A stretch of DNA of 5,029 bases from Gammaproteobacteria bacterium (GTDB taxonomy: Bacteria; Pseudomonadota; Gammaproteobacteria; Xanthomonadales; Xanthomonadaceae), in the NCBI GenBank assembly GCA_012510865.1, contig JAAZHF010000028.1, forward strand, positions 1 to 5,029, in the 5' to 3' direction. The notes beneath the pieces are model-generated. The model was not told the origin of the DNA. It ran no database searches and saw only the letters and a list, made by a program, of their open reading frames with translations. This document shows, piece by piece, positions 1 through 4,846 of the stretch (positions within the stretch are counted from its first letter, which is position 1; each line of letters begins with the position of its first letter). The position numbers were made by a program, and so were the translations under genes.

Positions 1-1717
1 CCGTGACGTCGTAGTAGTCGGGGCGCTCCGCGGTGTCGTAGGAGAAGAACAGCTTGTGCCGCTGCACCCTCCCCTGGAGCGGACGCGCCCTCGTTTCCTT
101 ATCCTGTATGGGGACCAGGGATTCGTCTACTGACGGATATTTCCTAATTAATTCAAGCTCTTGCTTGATGATCGGCCACACGGCCTCGTGGATCGCGCCC
201 TGCTCGCCGGCGTAGGTCTCCGCGTCGTGGGCGGCGACCATCGCGGCCACGTTCTTGGCGATTTCGAGCGTGCCCCAGCGTCCGCGGCGGATCTCCAGCA
301 CGTACAGGTCGTCGTTGGCGTCCAGCGCGAACGCGACGCACACGGTGAAGTCGTTGCGCTGGTTCTTCTTGATGGCGTAGTCGGTGGTGACGAAGCGCCG
401 GCACAGCGGCCGGTAAGCCGGGTCCAGCCAGCGGTAGCGGAAGTCGTCCTTGCGGAAGAAGTCGCCGTCCTCGGGGCTGGGCGCCTGTTGGTACATGGCG
501 TTCCACATCGAGGACGAGAACGTGTTGCGGATCTTGATCAGGTCCGCGCGCGAGTACCGCTCCGGGTGCAGCGCCTCGCCCTTGCGGCGCAGGGTGCGCA
601 GGACGTCGTCCTCGCTGTCGACCTCGCCCTTGAGGATGGTGCCGTCGCGCATCAGGTGCTCGTCGGTCTCGGCCAGCGCCGCGTAGGAGACGACCTCCCA
701 GTTCTCGCGCTCGTGCGCCGGCACGCCCAGCTTCGCCAGCTCCTCGTCGGCGGCGAGCAGGCGCCCGGAGGGGTCATCGAAATGCCAGCGGGTGTTGATG
801 AAGAGGATCCCCGCGCCGGGCGCGGCGCGTGTGCGGAACACGGACTGGTACCAGCGGAACGTGCTGTCGCGGATGACCTCCGACTGCGCCTCCTCGTCGT
901 CCTTGATCGGGTCGTCGACGATGCCGACGTGGTAGCCCTTGCCGGTGATGCCGGTGCCGACGCCGGCGGCGATGTAGCCGCCGCCCTTCGTCGTCTTCCA
1001 CGCCTCGATGCCCTTGGCATCGCCGCGCAGTTTCGTGTCGGGGAAGATCGCCTGGTAATCGGGGTCGCTGAGGCGGTCGCGGATGTAGCGGCTGAACTCC
1101 AGCGGCAGCGACTGCGCATAGCTCGACGCGATCACGCCCCACTCGGGGTGGTGCCCCAGCACCCAGGACGGGAACATGTCCGACGCCAGCTGGCTCTTGC
1201 CCGCGCGCGGCGGCATGAAGATCATCAGGCGGGGCGACAGCCCGGCCTCGACGTCGCGCATGAACTTCTCGAGCCGGCGGCAGATGTCCTGGTGGACCCA
1301 GCCCGGCTTGTAGTCGGGCTTCATCACCGTGGTGAAGTAGACCAGGCGGCGGCGCGCGACCTCGCGGCGGGCGATCTCCTGGCGGACGACTTCCTCGTTG
1401 GTCTGCGGCTCGACCTGTGGCTTGGGCTCGACCAGCAGCCGGGCCTGGTCCGTGGTGCGCCGGGCCTCGGGCGTCCGCGCGGCAGCGAACACCGCGGTGA
1501 TGATCTCGGGCGTGCCGTACGCGTTGAAGCGCCGGTACAGCGTGATCGTCCCGTGTTCCTTCTCGCAGTGGACGCAGAAGTCCATGTACGTCCGGTCCTC
1601 CGCGGTGACGCGGAAGAACCTGTACTCGTCGAACGGCCGCTCCTGCCCGCAGGAGCGGCACTTGCAGGTGAGCTCCGGGGCCGACGCCGCCTTCGACTTA
1701 GCCTTCGCGCGGGCCAT
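1..1717 (-). CDS. terL: Terminase large subunit (TerL), partial: C-terminus runs off the window
   Basis: This is the ATP-driven DNA-packaging motor and headful/cos nuclease. It stays open for 572 codons from ATG 1717 and reaches the window edge without a stop. Seen: a Walker A motif MPPRAGKSQ at residues 168-176; a Walker B motif VGIVDD ending at D268-D269, followed by PIKDDEEAQS; and a coupling motif INTRWHFDD at residues 307-315. An RNase H-like nuclease domain follows, beginning FVTTDYAIKKNQRND. Its likely metal-binding acids are D446 and D456, and possibly E505 in GEQG. The DDP and TRWH signatures match the Terminase_6C/psiM2 ORF9-type large terminases. The N-terminal 65 residues are an extension with C18, C20, C23, C48 and C51 spaced like a zinc knuckle. 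The start overlaps terS by 20 bases and has GAGGTG (1722-1727) four bases upstream. Residues about 515-540 use AT-rich codons unlike the rest. The ATPase and nuclease assignments are strong; the missing C-terminus is probably short. Confidence 0.95.
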   Translation of the reverse strand, partial: MARAKAKSKAASAPELTCKCRSCGQERPFDEYRFFRVTAEDRTYMDFCVHCEKEHGTITLYRRFNAYGTPEIITAVFAAARTPEARRTTDQARLLVEPKPQVEPQTNEEVVRQEIARREVARRRLVYFTTVMKPDYKPGWVHQDICRRLEKFMRDVEAGLSPRLMIFMPPRAGKSQLASDMFPSWVLGHHPEWGVIASSYAQSLPLEFSRYIRDRLSDPDYQAIFPDTKLRGDAKGIEAWKTTKGGGYIAAGVGTGITGKGYHVGIVDDPIKDDEEAQSEVIRDSTFRWYQSVFRTRAAPGAGILFINTRWHFDDPSGRLLAADEELAKLGVPAHERENWEVVSYAALAETDEHLMRDGTILKGEVDSEDDVLRTLRRKGEALHPERYSRADLIKIRNTFSSSMWNAMYQQAPSPEDGDFFRKDDFRYRWLDPAYRPLCRRFVTTDYAIKKNQRNDFTVCVAFALDANDDLYVLEIRRGRWGTLEIAKNVAAMVAAHDAETYAGEQGAIHEAVWPIIKQELELIRKYPSVDESLVPIQDKETRARPLQGRVQRHKLFFSYDTAERPDYYDVT

Positions 1718-2180
1718 CCGGCACCTCGTAGAACACGGCGTCGACGATGTCGTTGGCGTTGACCAGGCGGGCCAGCTCGGCGTCGGACATGTTCCGCGCG
1801 ACGCCCTTGAGCGCGGCGACCGACGCCGTCAGGTTGACGTCGATCTTCTGCGGGGCATCCAGGCCGTGCAGCTTCATCAACCGGTCCCAGCCGGCGATCT
1901 CGGTCATCGGCTCGGAGAGCAGGCGCGCGCGGTTGATCGCCTCCTTCAGGCCGAAGGTGACGTCCTCGCGGGTGACCTGCAGGTTGCCGCGCATGTCCGC
2001 GCGCACCATCTCGCGGGCCTGCTTGATGTGCGCGCCCTGGGTAGCCGAGTACGGGAGCCCGGCGAGCTGGGCCGCCTTCTTCGTCGGCAGGTCCAGGACC
2101 TCGACGTTGTAGACGAACTCCGCCTCCTCGTTGGTGAGGCCCGGCGGGATCACGGCCAGCGGGGACAGCTCCTGGCTCAC
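1698..2180 (-). CDS. terS: Terminase small subunit (TerS)
   Basis: This is probably the DNA-recognition subunit, which finds the packaging site and hands the phage genome to TerL. It has 160 residues, a usual size for the family. Residues 16-63 look like the N-terminal helix-turn-helix DNA-binding unit: TNEEAEFVYN, then a turn around LPTKKAAQLAGLPYS, then a helix with HIKQAREMVRADM. A central helical part (about 68-110) contains TEIAGWDRLMKLHGLDAP, a pattern typical of small terminases in which a tryptophan and a glycine-aspartate/phenylalanine turn precede the oligomerisation region. The C-terminus is acidic and probably contacts TerL. The start is GTG at 2180, one base after the stop of the preceding gene; no ATG is available before residue 58. 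No strong Shine-Dalgarno is visible, so re-initiation by ribosomes finishing the upstream gene is likely. Its last 20 bases overlap the terL start. The call rests on sequence character plus position directly before terL. Confidence 0.88.
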   Translation of the reverse strand: MSQELSPLAVIPPGLTNEEAEFVYNVEVLDLPTKKAAQLAGLPYSATQGAHIKQAREMVRADMRGNLQVTREDVTFGLKEAINRARLLSEPMTEIAGWDRLMKLHGLDAPQKIDVNLTASVAALKGVARNMSDAELARLVNANDIVDAVFYEVPDGPREG

Positions 2181-2181
2181 G

Positions 2182-2631
2182 TCAGGACTCGCGCACCGTC
2201 GTCGCCGGGTTGGCCAGGGCGTACTCCTCGGTGACGTAGGCCCCGGTCTGCGCGCAGCGGAAGCGAGGGCCGCGGGCTTCGCGCACCAGGCGGTCGCGCA
2301 GGCGGAAGCCCAGCAGCGGCCAGACCTTGTTCACGGCGTTCTGGCGCGCGATCTTGCGGCCGATCTCGGCGTCGAAGTTCTCCGGGCTGGCGCAGGCGCT
2401 CTCGCCGGTGACGGTGAAGCCGTTGCGCAGCACCAGCACGCAGAAGGTCAGGAGCTTGAGAGCGGCGGGCTCGTTGGCGTAGTCCCTCATGTTGCCGCAC
2501 GGCGCGCACTTGGCACCGTCGCGTGCAGTGAAGAAGTGCTCGCTGGCGATCTCGGCCTCGATGTCGGCCGGCGTGACGCGCGGCGCGGTGAGGCCCTTGG
2601 CCTCGATCTCGAGCTGGATGGGGCTGTTCAT
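2182..2631 (-). CDS. N4 gp49 / Sf6 gp66 family phage protein with C-terminal extension
   Basis: This 149-residue protein belongs to the family named after phage N4 gp49 and phage Sf6 gene 66; its molecular role is unknown to me. The recognisable core is at about residues 16-112. It opens with APRVTPADIEAEIASEHFFTA, continues through LLTFCVLVLRNGFTVTGESA and SPENFDAEIGRKIARQNAVN, and ends at KVWPLLGF. An insert with C42-x2-C45 (KCAPCGN) lies between the first two core blocks. Residues 122-149 (TGAYVTEEYALANPATTVRES) resemble a short phage protein that often stands alone, so this may be a fusion. The start is placed at ATG 2631, not the longer in-frame ATG at 2664: it has GGAGAG eight bases upstream and its ATG overlaps the Rz stop as ATGA, whereas the extra 11 residues lie inside Rz. 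Family assignment is firm; function is not inferred. Confidence 0.9.
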   Translation of the reverse strand: MNSPIQLEIEAKGLTAPRVTPADIEAEIASEHFFTARDGAKCAPCGNMRDYANEPAALKLLTFCVLVLRNGFTVTGESACASPENFDAEIGRKIARQNAVNKVWPLLGFRLRDRLVREARGPRFRCAQTGAYVTEEYALANPATTVRES

Positions 2632-3128
2632 TCGGCTTTCTCTCCGTTGATGAGGCGGTACCAAGAAATCAGGGTCGCCTGGCAGGCGCGGAGCCTGTCG
2701 GCGGTGCCGTCGGCGTGGGCGGCGAGGTGTAGAACTCGTCCTTCAGCGTCTGGAGGTAGGTAGACGCCCGGGGCTCCAGGATCTCCGCCGGGATCTCCGG
2801 CAACCGGGGGCACTGCGGCGGGGGCGGGGCACTTCCGGTCGTCGCGCACGACGACAGCGCCAGCGTCGCGATCGCGCTGCAGGTTAGTGAGGCGAAGGTT
2901 CGCATCGGCCTGGTCCTTGAGGAGCCCGTTGAGGGCGGTGATCGTCGCGGCGGACAGCGCGCGCTCGGTGTCGCGCGCTGCCGCCTCGGCGTTGGCGACG
3001 GCTTCGGCGTCGCCTTTCAGGTGCTCGGCGAACGCCCGCTTCTCGGCCTGCAGGCGGCAGGTCTGGAGCCCGCCGAACAGGATGAGGGCGAGCAGCACGC
3101 CGCCGCCGAGGGCTGCCAGCGGATTCAT
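2628..3128 (-). CDS. Rz: Rz-like inner-membrane spanin (i-spanin)
   Basis: In the last step of lysis, i-spanins sit in the inner membrane and pair with Rz1 to disrupt the outer membrane. The protein has 166 residues. Seen: a single N-terminal transmembrane segment at about residues 5-21 (ALGGGVLLALILFGGL) with few charges before it and R25/K30/R31 after it; an alanine- and charge-rich helical stretch at about 27-90 that looks like the periplasmic coiled coil; a proline/glycine-rich hinge at 101-126; and a C-terminal helix at 128-160. Cysteines C100 and C149 lie in the periplasmic part and could form disulfides. The ATG at 3128 follows the holin-like gene after three bases, with AAGGG (3136-3140) seven bases upstream, inside the end of that gene. 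The stop overlaps the next start as ATGA. The decisive evidence is the Rz1 reading frame nested inside it. Sequence similarity among spanins is low, so topology and nesting carry the call. Confidence 0.9.
   Translation of the reverse strand: MNPLAALGGGVLLALILFGGLQTCRLQAEKRAFAEHLKGDAEAVANAEAAARDTERALSAATITALNGLLKDQADANLRLTNLQRDRDAGAVVVRDDRKCPAPAAVPPVAGDPGGDPGAPGVYLPPDAEGRVLHLAAHADGTADRLRACQATLISWYRLINGEKAE
2640..2645 (-). promoter_or_regulatory. Shine-Dalgarno site that fixes the gp49-family start
   Basis: The minus strand reads GGAGAG here, followed by an eight-base spacer and ATG at 2631. It favours that ATG over the upstream in-frame ATG at 2664. Confidence 0.75.
2669..2905 (-). CDS. Rz1: Rz1-like outer-membrane lipoprotein spanin (o-spanin), nested in Rz
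   Basis: This 78-residue lipoprotein is encoded entirely inside Rz, in the +1 frame relative to it, as in phage lambda. Seen: a signal sequence (residues 1-19) with R2, a hydrophobic stretch (AIATLAL) and the lipobox LSSC, so cleavage and lipidation are predicted at C20. The mature part is 59 residues and proline-rich (SAPPPPQCPRLPEIP, then TSPPTPTAPPTG), which is typical of Rz1 proteins. It contains C32, which could form an intermolecular disulfide. Serine at +2/+3 is absent, and alanine follows C20 with no aspartate at +2, consistent with sorting to the outer membrane. The start at 2905 is supported by AAGGA (2914-2918) with an eight-base spacer. A short tandem DNA duplication gives PEIPAEILEP at residues 36-45. 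It should bind the Rz C-terminus across the periplasm. Lipobox, size and nesting together make this secure. Confidence 0.92.
   Translation of the reverse strand: MRTFASLTCSAIATLALSSCATTGSAPPPPQCPRLPEIPAEILEPRASTYLQTLKDEFYTSPPTPTAPPTGSAPARRP
2914..2918 (-). promoter_or_regulatory. Shine-Dalgarno site for the nested Rz1 gene
   Basis: The minus strand reads AAGGA eight bases before the Rz1 ATG at 2905. It lies inside the Rz coding frame, so it supports independent initiation of the embedded gene. Confidence 0.65.
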
Positions 3129-3131
3129 GGG

Positions 3132-3455
3132 TCAGCCCTTGCCGCCCTTGAACTCCGGGGGGGCCGGACGCTCGACCTGCTTGATCTGCTTCAGGATGAA
3201 GGTCCCGGCCAGGGCGAGCTTCACCGACCAGCTGAACTCGCTGGGCACATCCCCGGCGTCGAGGTAGCCGCCCGCCAGCAGGCTGTTCCACAGGTCGGGC
3301 AGCATGGCCACGAACAGCCAGCCCCAGGTGGAGTAGTAGCGCCAGGCGACGCGCCAGTCGTCGACGACGGCGATGTTGCCGCCGATGGCACGGACGGCGA
3401 CGGCCGCGGCGATGCCCAGGCCGATGAGGATTGCTGCAAGTGCGAACAGGTTCAT
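3132..3455 (-). CDS. Putative holin, small multi-pass membrane protein
   Basis: This is probably the inner-membrane pore former that sets lysis timing and releases the signal-less endolysin encoded just upstream. It has 107 residues. Seen: three hydrophobic segments at about residues 3-21 (FALAAILIGLGIAAAVAV), 42-60 (STWGWLFVAMLPDLWNSLL, amphipathic and tryptophan-rich) and 74-91 (FSWSVKLALAGTFILKQI). A charged loop, VVDDWRVAWRYYS, precedes the second segment. The C-terminal tail KQIKQVERPAPPEFKGGKG is lysine-rich, as in many holins. The DDWRxAWR motif followed by hydrophobic segments recurs in small phage holin-type membrane proteins; I cannot confirm a family number. The ATG at 3455 has an excellent AAGGAG seven bases upstream. 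Placement between endolysin and Rz/Rz1 is the standard holin slot. An antiholin or another membrane role is possible, since holins cannot be proven from sequence. Confidence 0.78.
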   Translation of the reverse strand: MNLFALAAILIGLGIAAAVAVRAIGGNIAVVDDWRVAWRYYSTWGWLFVAMLPDLWNSLLAGGYLDAGDVPSEFSWSVKLALAGTFILKQIKQVERPAPPEFKGGKG

Positions 3456-3462
3456 GGTGGAT

Positions 3463-3468
3463 CTCCTT
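3463..3468 (-). promoter_or_regulatory. Strong Shine-Dalgarno site of the holin-like gene
   Basis: The minus strand reads AAGGAG seven bases before the ATG at 3455. It sits in a 28-base gap, so this gene does not depend on overlap coupling. It is the strongest ribosome binding site I see in the window. Confidence 0.8.
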
Positions 3469-3483
3469 CGTTCGGGTCGAACG

Positions 3484-4056
3484 TCAGTGCTGGCTGTACC
3501 GCGCGTAGGCGCGGGCCATCTTTTCGTCGTAGCGGTTGGCCGCGTAGCCCGGGCCGTTGTAGCCGAGGGCGAAGCCGACCCAGTCCAGGCGCTGCAGCTC
3601 GTCGGCGAGCCCGCGCGCCAGCACGTAGCCGACGAAGTCGGCGAGGTGCTCGCCCTCGCTGCGGTACTGCGCGTTGATGAAGTCCTGCAGGCTGGCGCGG
3701 CCGACCATCCGCCAGTTGAAGCCCATGATCTGGAACCGGCCCCAGCTCGCGGACTGCAGCGCGGCGTCGCGGTCGAGCTCGACCGCGGCCTGCAGGCGGC
3801 GGTGCTGGTGCTGGCCGGCCGCGCCGTACAGGCTGCGGTCCCAGCGCGCGCTGGACAGGCCGGGGTGACTGCGGCGGTAGCGCCCGCCGGTGAGGCGGTC
3901 GAAGACGTGCGCCTCGAACAGGATCTTCGGCTCGCCGCTGGGCAGGAACCCGGCGCCGGTGGACTCGACCTCGGCCACGGCCTTGATCGCCGCGACCTGG
4001 CAGCCGAGCCGCTGCGCGGCGCGCTCGAAATCAGTGTCGGTGAGGGGCCGCGTCAT
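3484..4056 (-). CDS. Endolysin, N-acetylmuramidase (DUF3380/Muraminidase type)
   Basis: This enzyme degrades peptidoglycan by cutting the glycan backbone during lysis. It is a single-domain protein of 190 residues without the N-terminal peptidoglycan-binding domain that some relatives carry. Seen: AVAEVESTGAGFLPSGEPKI at residues 26-45, where E31 is the likely catalytic acid of the family; LFEAHVFDRLTGGRY (46-60); a central SASWGRFQIMGFNW (102-115); and the C-terminal LGYNGPGYAANRYDEKMARAY (164-184). These blocks in this order mark the DUF3380 N-acetylmuramidase family. There is no signal peptide or signal-anchor segment, so export needs a holin. The start at ATG 4056 overlaps the PAS gene stop as ATGA, with GAGG about eight bases upstream. 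The same frame stays open far upstream, but the extra part is arginine/proline-rich shadow of the PAS gene and is not included. Confidence 0.95.
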   Translation of the reverse strand: MTRPLTDTDFERAAQRLGCQVAAIKAVAEVESTGAGFLPSGEPKILFEAHVFDRLTGGRYRRSHPGLSSARWDRSLYGAAGQHQHRRLQAAVELDRDAALQSASWGRFQIMGFNWRMVGRASLQDFINAQYRSEGEHLADFVGYVLARGLADELQRLDWVGFALGYNGPGYAANRYDEKMARAYARYSQH

Positions 4057-4709
4057 GCCAGCAGCCTCACCTTCCCGTACCAGCGCTTCGCCGGCGGGCG
4101 GTGCGGGTAGGGGATGACCGTGAAGTCGACCTCGACGGTGTCGCCGTCGGAGCGCACCATCCGGGTCGGCGCGCTGAACGGGCGGTGCTCGCGGAGCGCG
4201 GCCGCCAGCTGGGCAAGGAACGCCGCGCGGTCCTCGTAGTGGATGAAGTTCTTCCACCGCGTGTCCTCGATGTCCATGCGCCCTACGCCCAGGATCCGCG
4301 CGAAGGTGGCGTTGACCCACTTGATGCTGCCGGCGCCGTCGCACTCGAAGCTGCCGTCGGTGGCGAGGTCGGCGTGGGAGCGCACCATGGCGTCGATGCC
4401 GTGGACCGACGCCCGCATGTCCTCGATGGCCTGGCCGTGGGACGCGACCGCGCCCTCGATCCGCGACACCGCGTCGCGCAACGAGCCGCCGCCGTTGGGG
4501 TGGACCTGGCACTCGATGGCGCGCATCGACGCCTGCAGCGAGCGCAGCTGCTCGGGCAGCTCGGCCAGGGTCGCGGCGCGCTGCTGGCGCGCCTCGCGCG
4601 CAGCCCGGATCGCTTTCCGCTTGACCACGAACCAGCCGGTCGCGGTCGCCAGGACCACGGGCACCGACCACTGGACGGCGGCGATGAACGCCTCGTCGGC
4701 CAGGCTCAT
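4053..4709 (-). CDS. Membrane-anchored coiled-coil protein with C-terminal PAS-like domain
   Basis: This 218-residue protein opens the lysis module. Seen: one transmembrane helix at residues 8-29 (FIAAVQWSVPVVLATATGWF) with acidic residues before it and KRK after it, predicting a periplasmic N-terminus and a cytoplasmic C-terminus. An alanine/arginine/glutamine-rich helical linker (32-112) follows, containing HPNGGGSLRDAVSRIE (70-85). A PAS-like fold spans about 113-216: DGSFECDGAGSIKWVNATFA, RILGV, WKNFIHYEDRAAFL, HRPFSAPTRMVRSDGDTVEV, then DFTVIPYPHRPP. These match the PAS pattern of strand, helix with asparagine, the HxxD turn and the final strands with an SDG hairpin. No kinase, cyclase or DNA-binding output is present. 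The stop overlaps the endolysin start as ATGA. ATG 4709 has CAGGT seven bases upstream and starts just before the membrane helix. In-frame ATGs at 4739, 4784, 4850 and 4958 would add only arginine/proline-rich sequence. The function is not known to me; a lysis-associated sensor is inference. Confidence 0.82.
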   Translation of the reverse strand: MSLADEAFIAAVQWSVPVVLATATGWFVVKRKAIRAAREARQQRAATLAELPEQLRSLQASMRAIECQVHPNGGGSLRDAVSRIEGAVASHGQAIEDMRASVHGIDAMVRSHADLATDGSFECDGAGSIKWVNATFARILGVGRMDIEDTRWKNFIHYEDRAAFLAQLAAALREHRPFSAPTRMVRSDGDTVEVDFTVIPYPHRPPAKRWYGKVRLLA

Positions 4710-4716
4710 GGGCCGG

Positions 4717-4721
4717 ACCTG
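4717..4721 (-). promoter_or_regulatory. Weak Shine-Dalgarno site deciding the PAS-gene start
   Basis: The minus strand reads CAGGT with a seven-base spacer to ATG 4709. The alternative in-frame ATGs at 4739, 4784 and 4850 have no comparable site at the right distance. Confidence 0.45.
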
Positions 4722-4743
4722 CCGCAGGCGAACGCGCATGGAA

Positions 4744-4785
4744 CATCGAGCATGGGAGACCCCCTGGTCTGCTCCCGTGCTCATG
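4744..4785 (-). repeat. Long imperfect inverted repeat (hairpin) in the PAS-gene leader
   Basis: Arms at 4748-4758 (GAGCATGGGAG on the plus strand) and 4772-4782 (CTCCCGTGCTC) pair over 11 positions. One of these (t4753 with g4777) is not a Watson-Crick pair in DNA, and in the minus-strand transcript it is an A-C mismatch. CAT at 4744-4746 and ATG at 4783-4785 add three pairs beyond a one-base bulge. Inside, ACC (4759-4761) pairs with GGT (4766-4768) around a four-base loop. No T-run follows on the minus strand, so it is not a normal intrinsic terminator. It could be an operator, a processing site or a translational control element upstream of the lysis genes. Confidence 0.7.
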
Positions 4786-4805
4786 CGCGGTGGTGGATGG
4801 CGCCA

Positions 4806-4835
4806 ACCGTAGCGCACCGCGGCGGGCGTCGGCAA
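4806..4835 (-). promoter_or_regulatory. Possible sigma70-like promoter before the PAS gene and lysis module
   Basis: The minus strand reads TTGCCG (4835-4830), an 18-base spacer, then TACGGT (4811-4806). Each hexamer matches three of six consensus bases, keeping the most conserved positions (TTG; TA and final T). It lies between the end of the upstream gene and the leader hairpin, a sensible place for a late-module promoter. Such matches occur by chance, so it is tentative. Confidence 0.22.
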
Positions 4836-4846
4836 GCCGCGCGCGC

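Noticed and set aside
652..1661. Minus-strand open frames within terL in other phases
   Set aside because: They are arginine/serine/proline-rich frame-shifted readings of terL with no domain features.
161..1762. Long plus-strand open frame of 533 codons
   Set aside because: It lies antisense to terL. Its translation is valine/alanine/arginine-rich without motifs, while the minus frame carries Walker A, Walker B and nuclease motifs. It is a GC-driven shadow.
4744..4785. Inverted repeat as an intrinsic terminator
   Set aside because: Neither strand has a T-run after the stem, so the rho-independent terminator pattern is absent.
4057..4806. Extended 440-codon reading of the endolysin frame
   Set aside because: The part upstream of 4056 is low-complexity sequence in the wrong phase of the PAS gene. 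The conserved muramidase starts at MTRPLTDTDF with a ribosome site and an ATGA overlap.
2131..4812. Other long plus-strand open frames (for example 2131-2763, 3021-3677, 3373-4110, 4243-4812)
   Set aside because: All are antisense to well-supported minus-strand genes and have compositions typical of high-GC shadows.
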